Assembly (NCBI GenBank): GCA_964506325.1
Contig: CAZDLO010000026.1
Coordinates: 1-38,106 of the forward strand
Length of the DNA: 38,106 nucleotides
Origin: CAINVV01 sp964506325
Lineage (GTDB): Bacteria; Bacteroidota; Bacteroidia; Bacteroidales; Prolixibacteraceae
Direction: 5' to 3'
Positions within the stretch are counted from its first letter, which is position 1; every line of letters begins with the position of its first letter. Shown piece after piece: positions 7,922 through 15,766 of the stretch. The position numbers were made by a program, and so were the translations under genes. The notes below the pieces were generated by a model. That model was not told where the DNA came from, did not search any database, and saw only the letters and a list, made by a program, of their open reading frames with translations.

Positions 7922-9000
7922 TCACTGCAGGTTTTTTGTTGGGGAAAGCCACGCAATATCATCCAACCCATCAAAAGATTTAAGTTGTATCTGCTAAATT
8001 GGCAGATCTGACTTTTCCGAAGTTGTCGAATTCTACCAGGTAGGGTAGGTTTTTACATTTCCATCCGGAAGGGGAAATGCCTCCGGTGCTTCTGTTGTAG
8101 ATGGCGTCCAGCCAGTTCGCCCGGAGTTCTGTCTGGTTGGGTTTGGATAGTATTTCTTTGATTATCAATGGGAAGGAATTAAAATCCAGGTGGATGATTC
8201 CGTTTTGGATCATTCCTACTTTGGAACATGGCCATCGAGCAATGTATAGCGGCGACGTGCATGAATTTTCGCGTAATGCCGCACTTTGGCAATAAAAACT
8301 GAATATGCAAGGTAGTCTTTGTCGTCTGCTCCTATCGGTTCGATCTGGCCGGGGTGCAATGCCTCACATCCGATATTTATATACGAAACTGCCAGGTAGT
8401 AAATTCAAAGGCACGTTTCGGGGTTTGTTATCCGCGGGACTCCCCCGCGCCTACCAACACTGATGGGTTTTTCTGTTTGTGGATCATTGAGCCACAGGAG
8501 AATACCCGGTCTTCATCAGGAAGACCGAAATCACTGAATACCCATTATTGGATTTAAACCTTGTCAATGTCCCTGCTGACCTGTTCGAAGAGGCATCCCT
8601 TGAAAATCGTGTCAGGATCCTGTGCATTCATGGTGTCAATCAAATGTCTCGCATATTCCAGGAATGCAGGATCATTCAACTTGCTTTCTTCTCCCCAACG
8701 GTAAATAGCTCTTCCAATGAATTATGCCCCGACATTCCTGATCATCCGGAAATCATTCTGCCGATAGGGGAATTCATAACCCTCCGGATTGCCCGGCACC
8801 AGGAAGTACCCTATTTTAATGGAACGATCGAGGTAATTTCCCTGCACCTTCCTGGAAATGCTGCCATCAAAGCGGTAGGCTGAAGAGTTTTCTTTCCTGT
8901 ACTGCCTTGTCACTTTTCCCGTGGATACAGAACAGGACAGCAGGAGTAGCAGGCAGACAGGTATAAGGTTAAGGAGTTTATTTTTGGGTCCCGTTGCCAC
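7922..9000 (-). pseudogene. Decayed gene for a secreted lipoprotein of unknown function
   Basis: Reading leftward from the GTG at 9000 there is a lipoprotein signal (LLNLIPVCLLLLLSCS) and then coherent protein broken many times. After NDFRMIRNVGA comes a TAA (~8729), then the same frame continues FIGRAIYRWGEESKLN to FEQVSRDIDKV, two further stops, and WVFSDFGLPDEDRVF. The sense then moves to a second frame (YYLAVSYINIGCEALHPGQ ... HARRRYTLLDGHVPK), to a third (MIQNGIIHLDFNSFPL ... TPSGWKC-like GISPSGWKC, LPYLVEFDNFG), and to a fourth register (GLDDIAWLSPTKNLQ, ending 7922). So there are at least three stops and three frameshifts. From memory the pieces resemble in order one uncharacterised Bacteroidota secreted family. 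The 5' end overlaps the beta-helix gene by 23 bases, suggesting a former two-gene operon. Confidence 0.8.
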
Positions 9001-10222
9001 AGATTACGTTGTAAAGATTTTCGTCCTTATCGAAACAGGCAACTGCCTGAATCACTGCATTTTTATTTTCAATGGTCAGCGGACTGCCGGAGGCATAATT
9101 TCTCATCCTGCTTCCAAAAATGGAGACCGTCAGCTTTTCGGTTCCTTTGACAAGTAAGAAGTCCCAGGACTGGTTCCCCGGAATTGTAGTCAGGGCTCCG
9201 TTGCCACCCGAAAATGCTTCTACATTGCTCAAAGCGGTATGTCCCTTGCCCTCAATTACAATGGGATGGATATCCTCCACCCTGGCTCCGCAGTTGGCAA
9301 TGATAGACCCTTGTGCAATCTGCCAGTTTCTGTTCTTGGAATTATTGCCTTTCTTGTGGATGCCAATTGAAACGCAGTCAAAATTGAAATTGGTCAGCTG
9401 ACCGTAACTTTCACCATCCAGCAATATCCCACCGAATACCCCAAAAGCAAAAAGGTCCATCAGCTGGGCATTGTCAGTATTGTTGATGTTGTAGGCGAAG
9501 GTTTTTTTTGCAACGACGGCATCAATGACTTCCCGGCTGCAGCCTCCCCTGAAAAACCGTTGTATGGCAGGATTGACATGGCAGTGAAGAATCCTGGGAA
9601 CATCATAGCAGTAATTCATGCGTATAAATTCCCCGCTCAGGGGGTAGCCGTAGCAATGTTCAAAAAGCATAAGTTCACATGCAAATTTAGCGGGAGCGTT
9701 GAAATCCATAGCCAGGTATTCGCCGTAGAAGGTAAGGCAGGAGAGATAAACACCCTGTGCTGAACTCGTCTGGGAAGTTTGGATGGTTGCGGGGTAAGGG
9801 ATAATGGCTTTTGGGTCTTTGATGGCCTGATCCGGATACCAGAACTGGATCCCCTTGATCTGGGTTCCTGTTTCGACTGTAATAAACACATTTTCCCTGT
9901 CAGTGATCTTCAGGACACTGCCAACCGGCTGTTTCTTGGTGGGATGAACCGTCCCCCGCGGTGTTGGGCCGTTCACACCCGTCAGTGAGACGTTTTTTTT
10001 CAGGATAATCCCTCCGTCAACCGGGTAAGGCTCGTCGGTCGGTTCGACAAACAGGGAAGCACCGGTGCCCGAGGCCCAGTCGATTGCCTTCTGGAGGTTG
10101 ATTTTGTTTAGGGCCGGACTATTGCCGGGATCGACCCCGAATTCCCGGATGCTTTTTGGTCCGGCAGCAAATAAAGTTGAGGTAATCAGAGTGAAAAGCA
10201 AAATAGGCAGAATTGTCCTCAT
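8978..10222 (-). CDS. Secreted right-handed beta-helix (pectate-lyase-superfamily-like) protein
   Basis: 414 residues from the ATG at 10222, chosen because it starts a signal peptide (MRTILPILLFTLITSTLFAAG); an in-frame upstream start at 10300 would add 26 non-signal residues. The mature N terminus SIREFGVDPGNSPALNKINLQKAIDWA and the following VEPTDEPYPVDGGIILKKNVSLTGVNGP resemble the opening of the Pectate_lyase_3 fold (phage-tailspike and polygalacturonase-like helices). The rest is rich in short beta-strand turns typical of a parallel beta-helix (GVYLSCLTFYGEYLAMDFNAP, GGILLDGESYGQLTNFNFD). No catalytic motif is recognisable, so it may be a lyase, hydrolase or binding protein for polysaccharide. 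The decayed lipoprotein gene overlaps its 3' end. Confidence 0.7.
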   Translation of the reverse strand: MRTILPILLFTLITSTLFAAGPKSIREFGVDPGNSPALNKINLQKAIDWASGTGASLFVEPTDEPYPVDGGIILKKNVSLTGVNGPTPRGTVHPTKKQPVGSVLKITDRENVFITVETGTQIKGIQFWYPDQAIKDPKAIIPYPATIQTSQTSSAQGVYLSCLTFYGEYLAMDFNAPAKFACELMLFEHCYGYPLSGEFIRMNYCYDVPRILHCHVNPAIQRFFRGGCSREVIDAVVAKKTFAYNINNTDNAQLMDLFAFGVFGGILLDGESYGQLTNFNFDCVSIGIHKKGNNSKNRNWQIAQGSIIANCGARVEDIHPIVIEGKGHTALSNVEAFSGGNGALTTIPGNQSWDFLLVKGTEKLTVSIFGSRMRNYASGSPLTIENKNAVIQAVACFDKDENLYNVICGNGTQK

Positions 10223-10350
10223 GGGAATGGAATTAAATAGATGGTTGGTAACCTTTCCGGACCCTCCGGGCGGGCAATGTTTAAAATTAATCAATTCCAT
10301 GAAGTGCCAAAGAATGCTGCCGGCAAATTTTCGGGCCGGAGGTAATGAAA

Positions 10351-10385
10351 GAAACCCTCAGGGTTGTACCAACCTTGAGGGTTTC
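10351..10385 (-). terminator. Hairpin terminator after the 10416-11147 gene
   Basis: Arms 10351-10366 (GAAACCCTCAGGGTTG) and 10370-10385 (CAACCTTGAGGGTTTC) pair over 16 bases with one G-T position, closing a 3-base loop. Read leftward, the hairpin is followed by TTTCATTACC, a weak T tract. It sits 31 bases past the stop of the minus-strand gene and before the beta-helix gene, separating the two. Confidence 0.7.
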
Positions 10386-10415
10386 TGTTCGAAAAATTTA
10401 CTACCTGGCAACTGG

Positions 10416-11147
10416 TTATTTCTTTACATCCTCGATCACCTCAATTTTCTTCCCTTTAACTACCTTTATTTCCTTTCCTTCAACGACTTTAAAATCCTTT
10501 CCTTCAGATCCATCAATTGAAAAACCTTCTACTACTATGGTTCTCTCCGGATTGCGCTTTTTCCTGACAATGGTGATTTTTTCAAGGCCTTTGCCAATAT
10601 CTTTTTTGTCATAAGTCACAATATCCTCGTCATTGGGGTTTATGGCAAAGGGGTCGTTATGGTTCATGATTGCTCTTACATGTAAAGGCGGCATAGGGGG
10701 TGGTGGGGGAATCATTTCTCCATCCGCATCAAAGATGGCGATGTCCCCTTTTTTATGAATACGGACAATTTTTTTGCCTTTTACTTTACCTGAATCGCCT
10801 TCCTGGTAAAACACCTGCATTTCCTCACTGCCTGGCATCCTGTTCCCGGATTGGGTCATCGTCATATGCTTCCCATCTTTCATGATGATGATATGGTTGC
10901 CTTCTTCACAGACCTGCTCAATCCCGTTTTGTTTCAGAATGGAATCGACTTTGGCCTGAACGGATTTTTGATCTGCAAAATTGAATGTTGTATCAATTTT
11001 GATTTCCTTGCCGTTCTGATTCACCACAACTTTCATCCTTTGCTCCTTTTTCTGTGGCTCTTCAATAACCATTTTTGGTTCTTCCACAGCCAGCATGGTA
11101 AAAAAGTTGGTGGTCAGTATTAATCCTGTAAATAATGCGAGATTCAT
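10416..11147 (-). CDS. Hypothetical exported or membrane-anchored protein, divergent partner of the two-component system
   Basis: 243 residues, family not recognised. Residues 1-20 (MNLALFTGLILTTNFFTMLA) form a signal or anchor helix. The remainder is charged and lysine-rich: VVVNQNGKEIKIDTTFNF, a proline run GEMIPPPPPMPPLH (~145-157), and a C-terminal tail of repeated valine-lysine strands (DFKVVEGKEIKVVKGKKIEVIEDV) that reads like a beta-repeat. It is transcribed away from the histidine kinase at 11352. A similar polyproline run occurs in that kinase's periplasmic domain. Both features suggest it is a target or accessory of the two-component system, perhaps a periplasmic ligand or sensor partner; this is inference. 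A TAATTTTG box on the minus strand (11196-11189) fits the -7 consensus. Confidence 0.75.
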   Translation of the reverse strand: MNLALFTGLILTTNFFTMLAVEEPKMVIEEPQKKEQRMKVVVNQNGKEIKIDTTFNFADQKSVQAKVDSILKQNGIEQVCEEGNHIIIMKDGKHMTMTQSGNRMPGSEEMQVFYQEGDSGKVKGKKIVRIHKKGDIAIFDADGEMIPPPPPMPPLHVRAIMNHNDPFAINPNDEDIVTYDKKDIGKGLEKITIVRKKRNPERTIVVEGFSIDGSEGKDFKVVEGKEIKVVKGKKIEVIEDVKK

Positions 11148-11188
11148 GTCTTTGATTTTTTTAGTGAATATTGTTGTTTAACACAATT

Positions 11189-11196
11189 CAAAATTA
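11189..11196 (-). promoter_or_regulatory. Candidate -7 box for the divergent 10416-11147 gene
   Basis: Read on the minus strand, this is TAATTTTG, an exact match to TAnnTTTG and identical to the box of the divergent kinase promoter. No TTG at the standard -33 distance is visible, which would suit a promoter that depends on an activator bound at the TTAAGG repeats (11220-11257). Confidence 0.45.
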
Positions 11197-11219
11197 GGTG
11201 CAATATTCTCAGGACCGGG

Positions 11220-11257
11220 TTAAGGCCAATTTAAAAAGTGTTAAGGTATAGTTAAAG
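11220..11257 (+). promoter_or_regulatory. Helically phased TTAA(G/A)(G/A) direct repeats, likely response-regulator binding array
   Basis: Four copies start at 11220 (TTAAGG), 11231 (TTAAAA), 11241 (TTAAGG) and 11252 (TTAAAG), at intervals of 11, 10 and 11 bases, one helical turn each. OmpR/PhoB-type regulators bind tandem half-sites with this spacing. The array lies just upstream of the -33 position of the kinase promoter and also upstream of the -7 box of the divergent gene, where an activator could serve both. A fifth TTAAGG is at 11293. Confidence 0.55.
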
Positions 11258-11290
11258 TTGAAGGAGGCTTTAATTTATTGTCTAATTTTG
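11258..11290 (+). promoter_or_regulatory. Promoter of the histidine kinase-response regulator operon
   Basis: TTG at 11258-11260 and TAATTTTG at 11283-11290 (exact TAnnTTTG), separated by 22 bases, form a Bacteroidota sigma-ABfr-type promoter. Transcription would start near 11297, about 55 bases before the ATG at 11352. Confidence 0.55.
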
Positions 11291-11351
11291 AGTTAAGGAA
11301 ATAAAATTCTCTTCCTGTAATCTGTTTTCAACAACCAAAAAAGTATTTGAA

Positions 11352-12944
11352 ATGAATCGGCGCATACTGACAGGTCTGGTAATTCTGATGGGAATCTCGT
11401 TACTTGGTATAGTGGCGGTACAGGTCTATTGGTTCAATAATTCTGTAAATGTCAGGAACGAACTTTTTGACCGGTCTGTGAATGAAGCCATGAACAAGGC
11501 AGTCCGCCGCATGGAAACCGGCAATGACCTGAAAATAATCCGGCATTTTTCCGGAAACGATTCCTCCATTGTTACTGAGGGGTTTTATATTCCGCCTCCG
11601 CCCCCTCCTCCGATTCCGGAAGGCGAGGATATTGCAGTCGTGGTGAAACGTGATACTGTGCACCAGGTTGTTGAGGTGAGGACATCCAATCACCAAACGA
11701 GGAAAAAACAGAGTATAACTTTTCGAACAGATTCAATGTCCGGACAGATTAAAAACCCCATCGTTATCACAGAAGACCTTTTCGGACCTGTCAGCGACTC
11801 GGTGATTGTGTTGGATATTTCAGGCAAAAAGCTCGCTGTCAGCCAAAAAATGAAGCAGCTGAAAAGCCTTACCAATCAGTTGAAGGTTGAGTACAGGGGT
11901 TGGGCTGCCGGAAAGACCATTGATGAAAAACTACTGAAGAAATTGCTACGGAAGGAACTTGATGACAGGGCAATACCCATTGATTTCACGATTTCCATCA
12001 ATAGCGGGGACAGCATATCCTATGACTATGATAATATTGCAGAAGCGATAAAATGGTACAAAGTCAATTTGTTCCCCAATGATATTTTCAGGAAGGACCT
12101 GGAGCTTGCCCTTTTCTTTCCTCAACGGGACCAGTTTATCGGCCGCAAAACATCCTGGCTGATGGGGCTTTCCGTGGTGTTTATATTGGTCATTTTTTTC
12201 ACTTTTTACAGGAGTATTTATTTAATAGTCAGGCAGAAAAAAATTTCCGAGATGAAGTCTGATTTTATTAACAACATGACCCATGAGTTCAAGACCTCGA
12301 TTGCCACCATTTCAATCGCTGCTGACTCGATCACCAACGATAAGGTGATCGGGGAGGAAGAACGGGTCCGGTTCTTTGCAGGCATGATCAGGAAAGAGAA
12401 CATGCGCATGAATGAGCAGGTGGAGCGGATTCTCCAAATCGCCCGCCTTGACAGGAAGGAGTATGAGTTCAATTTCATGCCCACGGATGTCCACCGGTTA
12501 ATTGAGGAAGCAATTGATGGCATTTTGCTCCAGGTAGAAAAGAGAGGTGGGAAAATCGGGACAAGCCTTGATGCCTCCAACCCGGTTGTAACAACTGATC
12601 CGGTGCATTTTACCAATTTGATATTCAATTTACTGGATAATGCCAACAAGTATACAACCCTCGATCCGGAAATAATGGTCAGAACAGAAAACAATCCCAG
12701 GGGAATAATTATTTCTGTTGAGGACAATGGCATAGGCATGTCCAAGGCAGTTCAATCCCGCATTTTTGACCGGTTCTACAGGCTCCCATCAGGAAATGTT
12801 CATAATGTCAAGGGGTTCGGCCTAGGCCTCAGTTATGTAAAAGCTATACTGGAGGCCAACGGAGGTACGATAAAAGTATGGAGTGAACCGGGAAAAGGGA
12901 GCAAATTTGCAGTATTTATTCCATTCCAAATCAGTCAGGTATGA
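11352..12944 (+). CDS. Membrane sensor histidine kinase (RprX-like)
   Basis: 530 residues. A membrane helix at 7-27 and another at ~268-292 enclose a periplasmic domain of ~240 residues that contains a proline run (IPPPPPPPIPEG, 80-91). No HAMP domain is evident. The HisKA box is SDFINNMTHEFKTSIATI with phospho-acceptor His311; the proline usual in HE(L/F)KTP is Ser here. The ATPase domain shows the N box (NLIFNLLDNANKYT), G1 (EDNGIGMS, 457-464), the F box (IFDRFYRLP) and G2 (GFGLGLSYVK). The gene overlaps the response regulator by 4 bases (ATGA). Architecture and partner resemble the Bacteroides/Porphyromonas RprX family; the stimulus is unknown. Confidence 0.93.
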   Translation: MNRRILTGLVILMGISLLGIVAVQVYWFNNSVNVRNELFDRSVNEAMNKAVRRMETGNDLKIIRHFSGNDSSIVTEGFYIPPPPPPPIPEGEDIAVVVKRDTVHQVVEVRTSNHQTRKKQSITFRTDSMSGQIKNPIVITEDLFGPVSDSVIVLDISGKKLAVSQKMKQLKSLTNQLKVEYRGWAAGKTIDEKLLKKLLRKELDDRAIPIDFTISINSGDSISYDYDNIAEAIKWYKVNLFPNDIFRKDLELALFFPQRDQFIGRKTSWLMGLSVVFILVIFFTFYRSIYLIVRQKKISEMKSDFINNMTHEFKTSIATISIAADSITNDKVIGEEERVRFFAGMIRKENMRMNEQVERILQIARLDRKEYEFNFMPTDVHRLIEEAIDGILLQVEKRGGKIGTSLDASNPVVTTDPVHFTNLIFNLLDNANKYTTLDPEIMVRTENNPRGIIISVEDNGIGMSKAVQSRIFDRFYRLPSGNVHNVKGFGLGLSYVKAILEANGGTIKVWSEPGKGSKFAVFIPFQISQV

Positions 12945-13636
12945 GCGAAAAAAAATCACTTTTTTTTGTGGAAGATGACCTTAGTTTCGGAGCGGTACTT
13001 AAATCCTACCTGGAAATCTGTAATTTCTCCATCACCTGGATGAGCGATGGAAAGCATGCTGTAAGTGCCTTCAGGGAAGGGAAGTATGACCTGTGCCTGC
13101 TGGATGTTATGCTCCCAAATGTGGATGGGTTTTCCATCGGGAGAGAGATACGGTTAACAGATCCCAACATCCCGATCATTTACCTTACCGCGAAGTCCTT
13201 AAAAGAGGACATCATTGAAGGATACCGCCTGGGAGCTGATGACTATATCATCAAGCCTTTTGATGCCGAGGTTCTGATTTACAAGATTGCTGTTCTGCTG
13301 AAAAGAGCGGAAGGAGAAAAAGGTAGTTTCAACCACTTGTACAGCATCGGCAAATATGTTTTTGATTCAAGGCTGCGGGAAATCAGGCTGGATGGCGTGA
13401 AACAGTTGCTTAGTCCCAAGGAAGCTGCCTTGCTGGAAATGTTGTGTGAATACAAGAACGAATTGCTTCCCAGGGATGTTGCCTTAAAAAAGATATGGGG
13501 TGATGATGGCTATTTCACCGCACGGAGCATGGATGTTTTCATTACTAAGCTGAGAAAATATTTTAGGGATGACCCCTCCATCGAGATTCGGAATATCCAC
13601 GGAAGCGGGTTTATCATGACCAGGGAGATTTTGTGA
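12941..13636 (+). CDS. OmpR-family response regulator (RprY-like)
   Basis: 231 residues. The receiver domain has the acidic pocket E11-D12-D13, phospho-acceptor Asp55 (CLLDVMLPNVDGF), Thr83 (YLTAKSLKED) and Lys105 (DDYIIKPF). The C-terminal winged helix spans ~133-228 with ARSMDVFITKLRKYFRDDPS as recognition-helix region and NIHGSGF as the wing. The phrases LTAKSLKEDIIEGYRLGADDYI and ARSMDVFITKLRK closely recall RprY of Bacteroidales. It is translationally coupled to the kinase and probably binds the TTAAGG repeats upstream of that gene. No strong terminator follows. Confidence 0.94.
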   Translation: MSEKKSLFFVEDDLSFGAVLKSYLEICNFSITWMSDGKHAVSAFREGKYDLCLLDVMLPNVDGFSIGREIRLTDPNIPIIYLTAKSLKEDIIEGYRLGADDYIIKPFDAEVLIYKIAVLLKRAEGEKGSFNHLYSIGKYVFDSRLREIRLDGVKQLLSPKEAALLEMLCEYKNELLPRDVALKKIWGDDGYFTARSMDVFITKLRKYFRDDPSIEIRNIHGSGFIMTREIL

Positions 13637-13781
13637 GGTTGAGGCTTTTCCTGGCTCCTGTTTTACAATTTCCGGATATATTTCTCTTAATGGCATCAAT
13701 ATTCAACCCTTTATCAGTTCGGACAATCTCGTAAGATAATGATATTCAATTAATTGAAAAAATACAAAAAATTGTTGAAAA

Positions 13782-13799
13782 TATATGTTACAACATATA
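13782..13799 (+). promoter_or_regulatory. 18-bp palindromic operator candidate (MarR-type)
   Basis: TATATGTT-AC-AACATATA has two perfect 8-base arms around a 2-base centre, the size and symmetry of MarR-family operators. It lies 45 bases before the nitroreductase ATG, whose operon ends in a MarR gene. It falls between a TTG (13775-13777) and a weak -7-like TAATGTTT (13798-13805), where a repressor would block the promoter. A second palindrome, GTTTAAAC (13802-13809), follows at once. Confidence 0.55.
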
Positions 13800-13843
13800 A
13801 TGTTTAAACGTATACATGACTAAATTTAAAACTATAAATTGAG

Positions 13844-14461
13844 ATGGATACAAAAACATTATTCAGGGAGCGTCGTTCAGTTGGTTTTTTCGACACCACC
13901 CGTACCATAGAAAATACCCTTTTAAAAGAGATAGTAGACCTGGCTGTTCTGGCTCCTTCAGGTTTCAACCTGCAGCCCTGGCGGATCATAGCAGTAAAAA
14001 GTGAGCAGGCAAAAAAGAGGCTCCAGGAGCTTTCCAACAATCAGCCAAAGGTCTCTGAGGCATCTGTTACACTTATCGTGGTAGGAGATAAGGAAGGCTA
14101 TGGCGACAGTAATCCTGTTTGGGGTGAGATGCTGCAGGCTGTCGGGGGAAATGTGGAGACCGTAGACTGGGCGAAGAAGGCAGCTGCCTACCTCTATGGC
14201 TCAAGTGATGAACGAAAAATAAAATTTGCAGAAAGCAATGCCGGATTACTTGCCATGTCGCTGATGCTTGCCGCCAAGGAATTTGGCGTCGATTCACATC
14301 CGATGAGCGGGATAGATTTTGACGGCATTCACAAAGAGTTTGGTTTAAAAGAGGGTGAATCGGCAGTTATGATCATTGGTCTTGGTTATTTTGATGCCAC
14401 CAAAGATCTTAACCCCCGCAGGCCCCGCAGGTTGTTTGAGAAAATCACAACCATCGTTTAA
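13844..14461 (+). CDS. Nitroreductase-family flavoprotein
   Basis: 205 residues, the typical length. The N-terminal FMN-phosphate motif RERRSVGFF (8-16), the APSGFNLQPWRIIAV block (37-51) and the C-terminal GLGYFDATKDLNPRRPRR (compare the family's GYP....P..R) identify an NAD(P)H-dependent FMN oxidoreductase. Such enzymes reduce nitro compounds and quinones. It leads a co-directional group with DoxX, pirin and MarR genes (gap of 34 bases to the next), a grouping that in other bacteria responds to quinones and electrophiles. The preferred physiological substrate is not visible from sequence. Confidence 0.93.
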   Translation: MDTKTLFRERRSVGFFDTTRTIENTLLKEIVDLAVLAPSGFNLQPWRIIAVKSEQAKKRLQELSNNQPKVSEASVTLIVVGDKEGYGDSNPVWGEMLQAVGGNVETVDWAKKAAAYLYGSSDERKIKFAESNAGLLAMSLMLAAKEFGVDSHPMSGIDFDGIHKEFGLKEGESAVMIIGLGYFDATKDLNPRRPRRLFEKITTIV

Positions 14462-14495
14462 TTATAATTATCAGATCACATTAAAACAAATAACC

Positions 14496-14849
14496 ATGAA
14501 TACAACAGCTTCCAAAAAAACAAAGATTGTTGCCTGGGTAATTGCGGGCTTACTTACAGGATTGTTCCTCTTTAGTGCCGCTGGGAAACTCTTTTTGAAT
14601 CCCGACCAGATGGCGCAGATGAAACTGGGCGACTGGAGGATAATAATTGCCATTGGCGAAATAGCCTCCGCTTTACTCTTCCTTCTTCCCAAAACAAATA
14701 AACCGGGCACCCTGCTTTTAAGTTCCTATATGGGTGGTGCGATTATTATCCACATGACTGCCGGAATGAGCATTGTTATGCCCTCTGCCGTGCTGGTACT
14801 GGTCTGGTTTGTTGCGTGGTTAAGGAACCCGGAACTTTTCAGGTTATAA
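14496..14849 (+). CDS. DoxX-family membrane protein
   Basis: 117 residues from the ATG at 14496; a longer in-frame start at 14376 would lie inside the nitroreductase gene and is rejected. Four hydrophobic segments (VAWVIAGLLTGLFLFSAAGKLF, IIIAIGEIASALLFLLP, LLLSSYMGGAIIIHM, AVLVLVWFVAWL) and the FSAAGKL motif after helix 1 fit the DoxX/DoxD-like fold. Family members are linked to quinone-dependent redox reactions and oxidative-stress complexes. It is separated by 4 bases from the pirin gene, so the two are probably translationally coupled. Confidence 0.85.
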   Translation: MNTTASKKTKIVAWVIAGLLTGLFLFSAAGKLFLNPDQMAQMKLGDWRIIIAIGEIASALLFLLPKTNKPGTLLLSSYMGGAIIIHMTAGMSIVMPSAVLVLVWFVAWLRNPELFRL

Positions 14850-14853
14850 TTCA

Positions 14854-15732
14854 ATGTCAGTAAAAAATATCGAGCTGGTACTGTCGCCTCCCGAACCACA
14901 TTATGTAGGTGATGGTTTCAGGGTGCATAACTTTATCCCGGGAGGTTACCGTGCCGATATGGAACGGATGAATCCTTTCATTATGCTGGATTACGGTTCA
15001 AGATTCAATTTTCCACCGTCTGATCACCAGAGAGGTGTGGGAGTGCATCCGCACCGCGGCTTCGAAACTGTAACAATTGCTTACAAGGGCAGGGTGGCTC
15101 ACCACGACAGCACCGGACAAAGCGGGATCATCGGGGAAGGAGATGTTCAGTGGATGACTGCCGCCTCAGGCATTCTCCACAAGGAATACCATGAAAAGGA
15201 GTTCAGCATACAAGGAGGAGAGTTTCAGATGGTGCAGCTTTGGGTTAACCTGCCTGCGAAATACAAAATGTCGGCACCTAAATACCAGAGCCTTACCAAC
15301 GATAAAATCACTAAGTTTGAACTTGAATCAGGCGACGGGACCGTTGAGATAATTGCCGGAGAATACATGGGACTAAAGGGTAGTGCATCTACATTTTCTC
15401 CTGTAAACCTGTTGAACGTCAAGCTGAACAAAAACGCCAAAGCTGAATTCTCTTTTCCCGCCAATTATAACACAGCCTTGCTTGTTATAGAGGGGAAGAT
15501 CATCGTCAACGGCGAGGAAGAAGTCAATACAGATCATTTTGCGCTGTTTCAAAATGAAGGAGAACAGTTTGATGTCCAAACAGTGGATGGGGCAATCGTT
15601 TTGGTTATGAGTGCGCTAAACCTCAATGAGCCGATTGCTGCCCATGGTCCTTTCGTTATGAATACCAGGCAGGAAATCATGCAGGCTTTTGAGGATTACC
15701 ACAATGGCAGATTCGGTTTTCTTACTGATTAA
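14854..15732 (+). CDS. Pirin-family protein (bicupin; possible quercetinase)
   Basis: 292 residues with the two cupin halves of pirin. The metal site is GVHPHRGFETVT (His65, His67) with ASGILHKEYH (His109, Glu111), equivalent to the Fe-binding HxH...HxE of characterised pirins. The N terminal HYVGDGFRVHNFIPG and MNPFIMLDYGSRFNFPPSDHQRG region is diagnostic. The C-terminal half (ALLVIEGKIIVNGEE, AAHGPFVMNTRQEIMQAFEDYHNGRFG) completes the family pattern. Pirins act as quercetin 2,3-dioxygenases or redox sensors; the operon context suggests detoxification or stress sensing. Confidence 0.93.
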   Translation: MSVKNIELVLSPPEPHYVGDGFRVHNFIPGGYRADMERMNPFIMLDYGSRFNFPPSDHQRGVGVHPHRGFETVTIAYKGRVAHHDSTGQSGIIGEGDVQWMTAASGILHKEYHEKEFSIQGGEFQMVQLWVNLPAKYKMSAPKYQSLTNDKITKFELESGDGTVEIIAGEYMGLKGSASTFSPVNLLNVKLNKNAKAEFSFPANYNTALLVIEGKIIVNGEEEVNTDHFALFQNEGEQFDVQTVDGAIVLVMSALNLNEPIAAHGPFVMNTRQEIMQAFEDYHNGRFGFLTD

Positions 15733-15766
15733 GGTACAAAGGATCCAGACCTCTAAAAACAAGAGT

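Noticed and set aside
9560..9763. Plus-strand ORFs opposite the beta-helix gene and other antisense ORFs
   Set aside because: They are shadows of the minus-strand gene, which has signal peptide and fold features; none has independent support.
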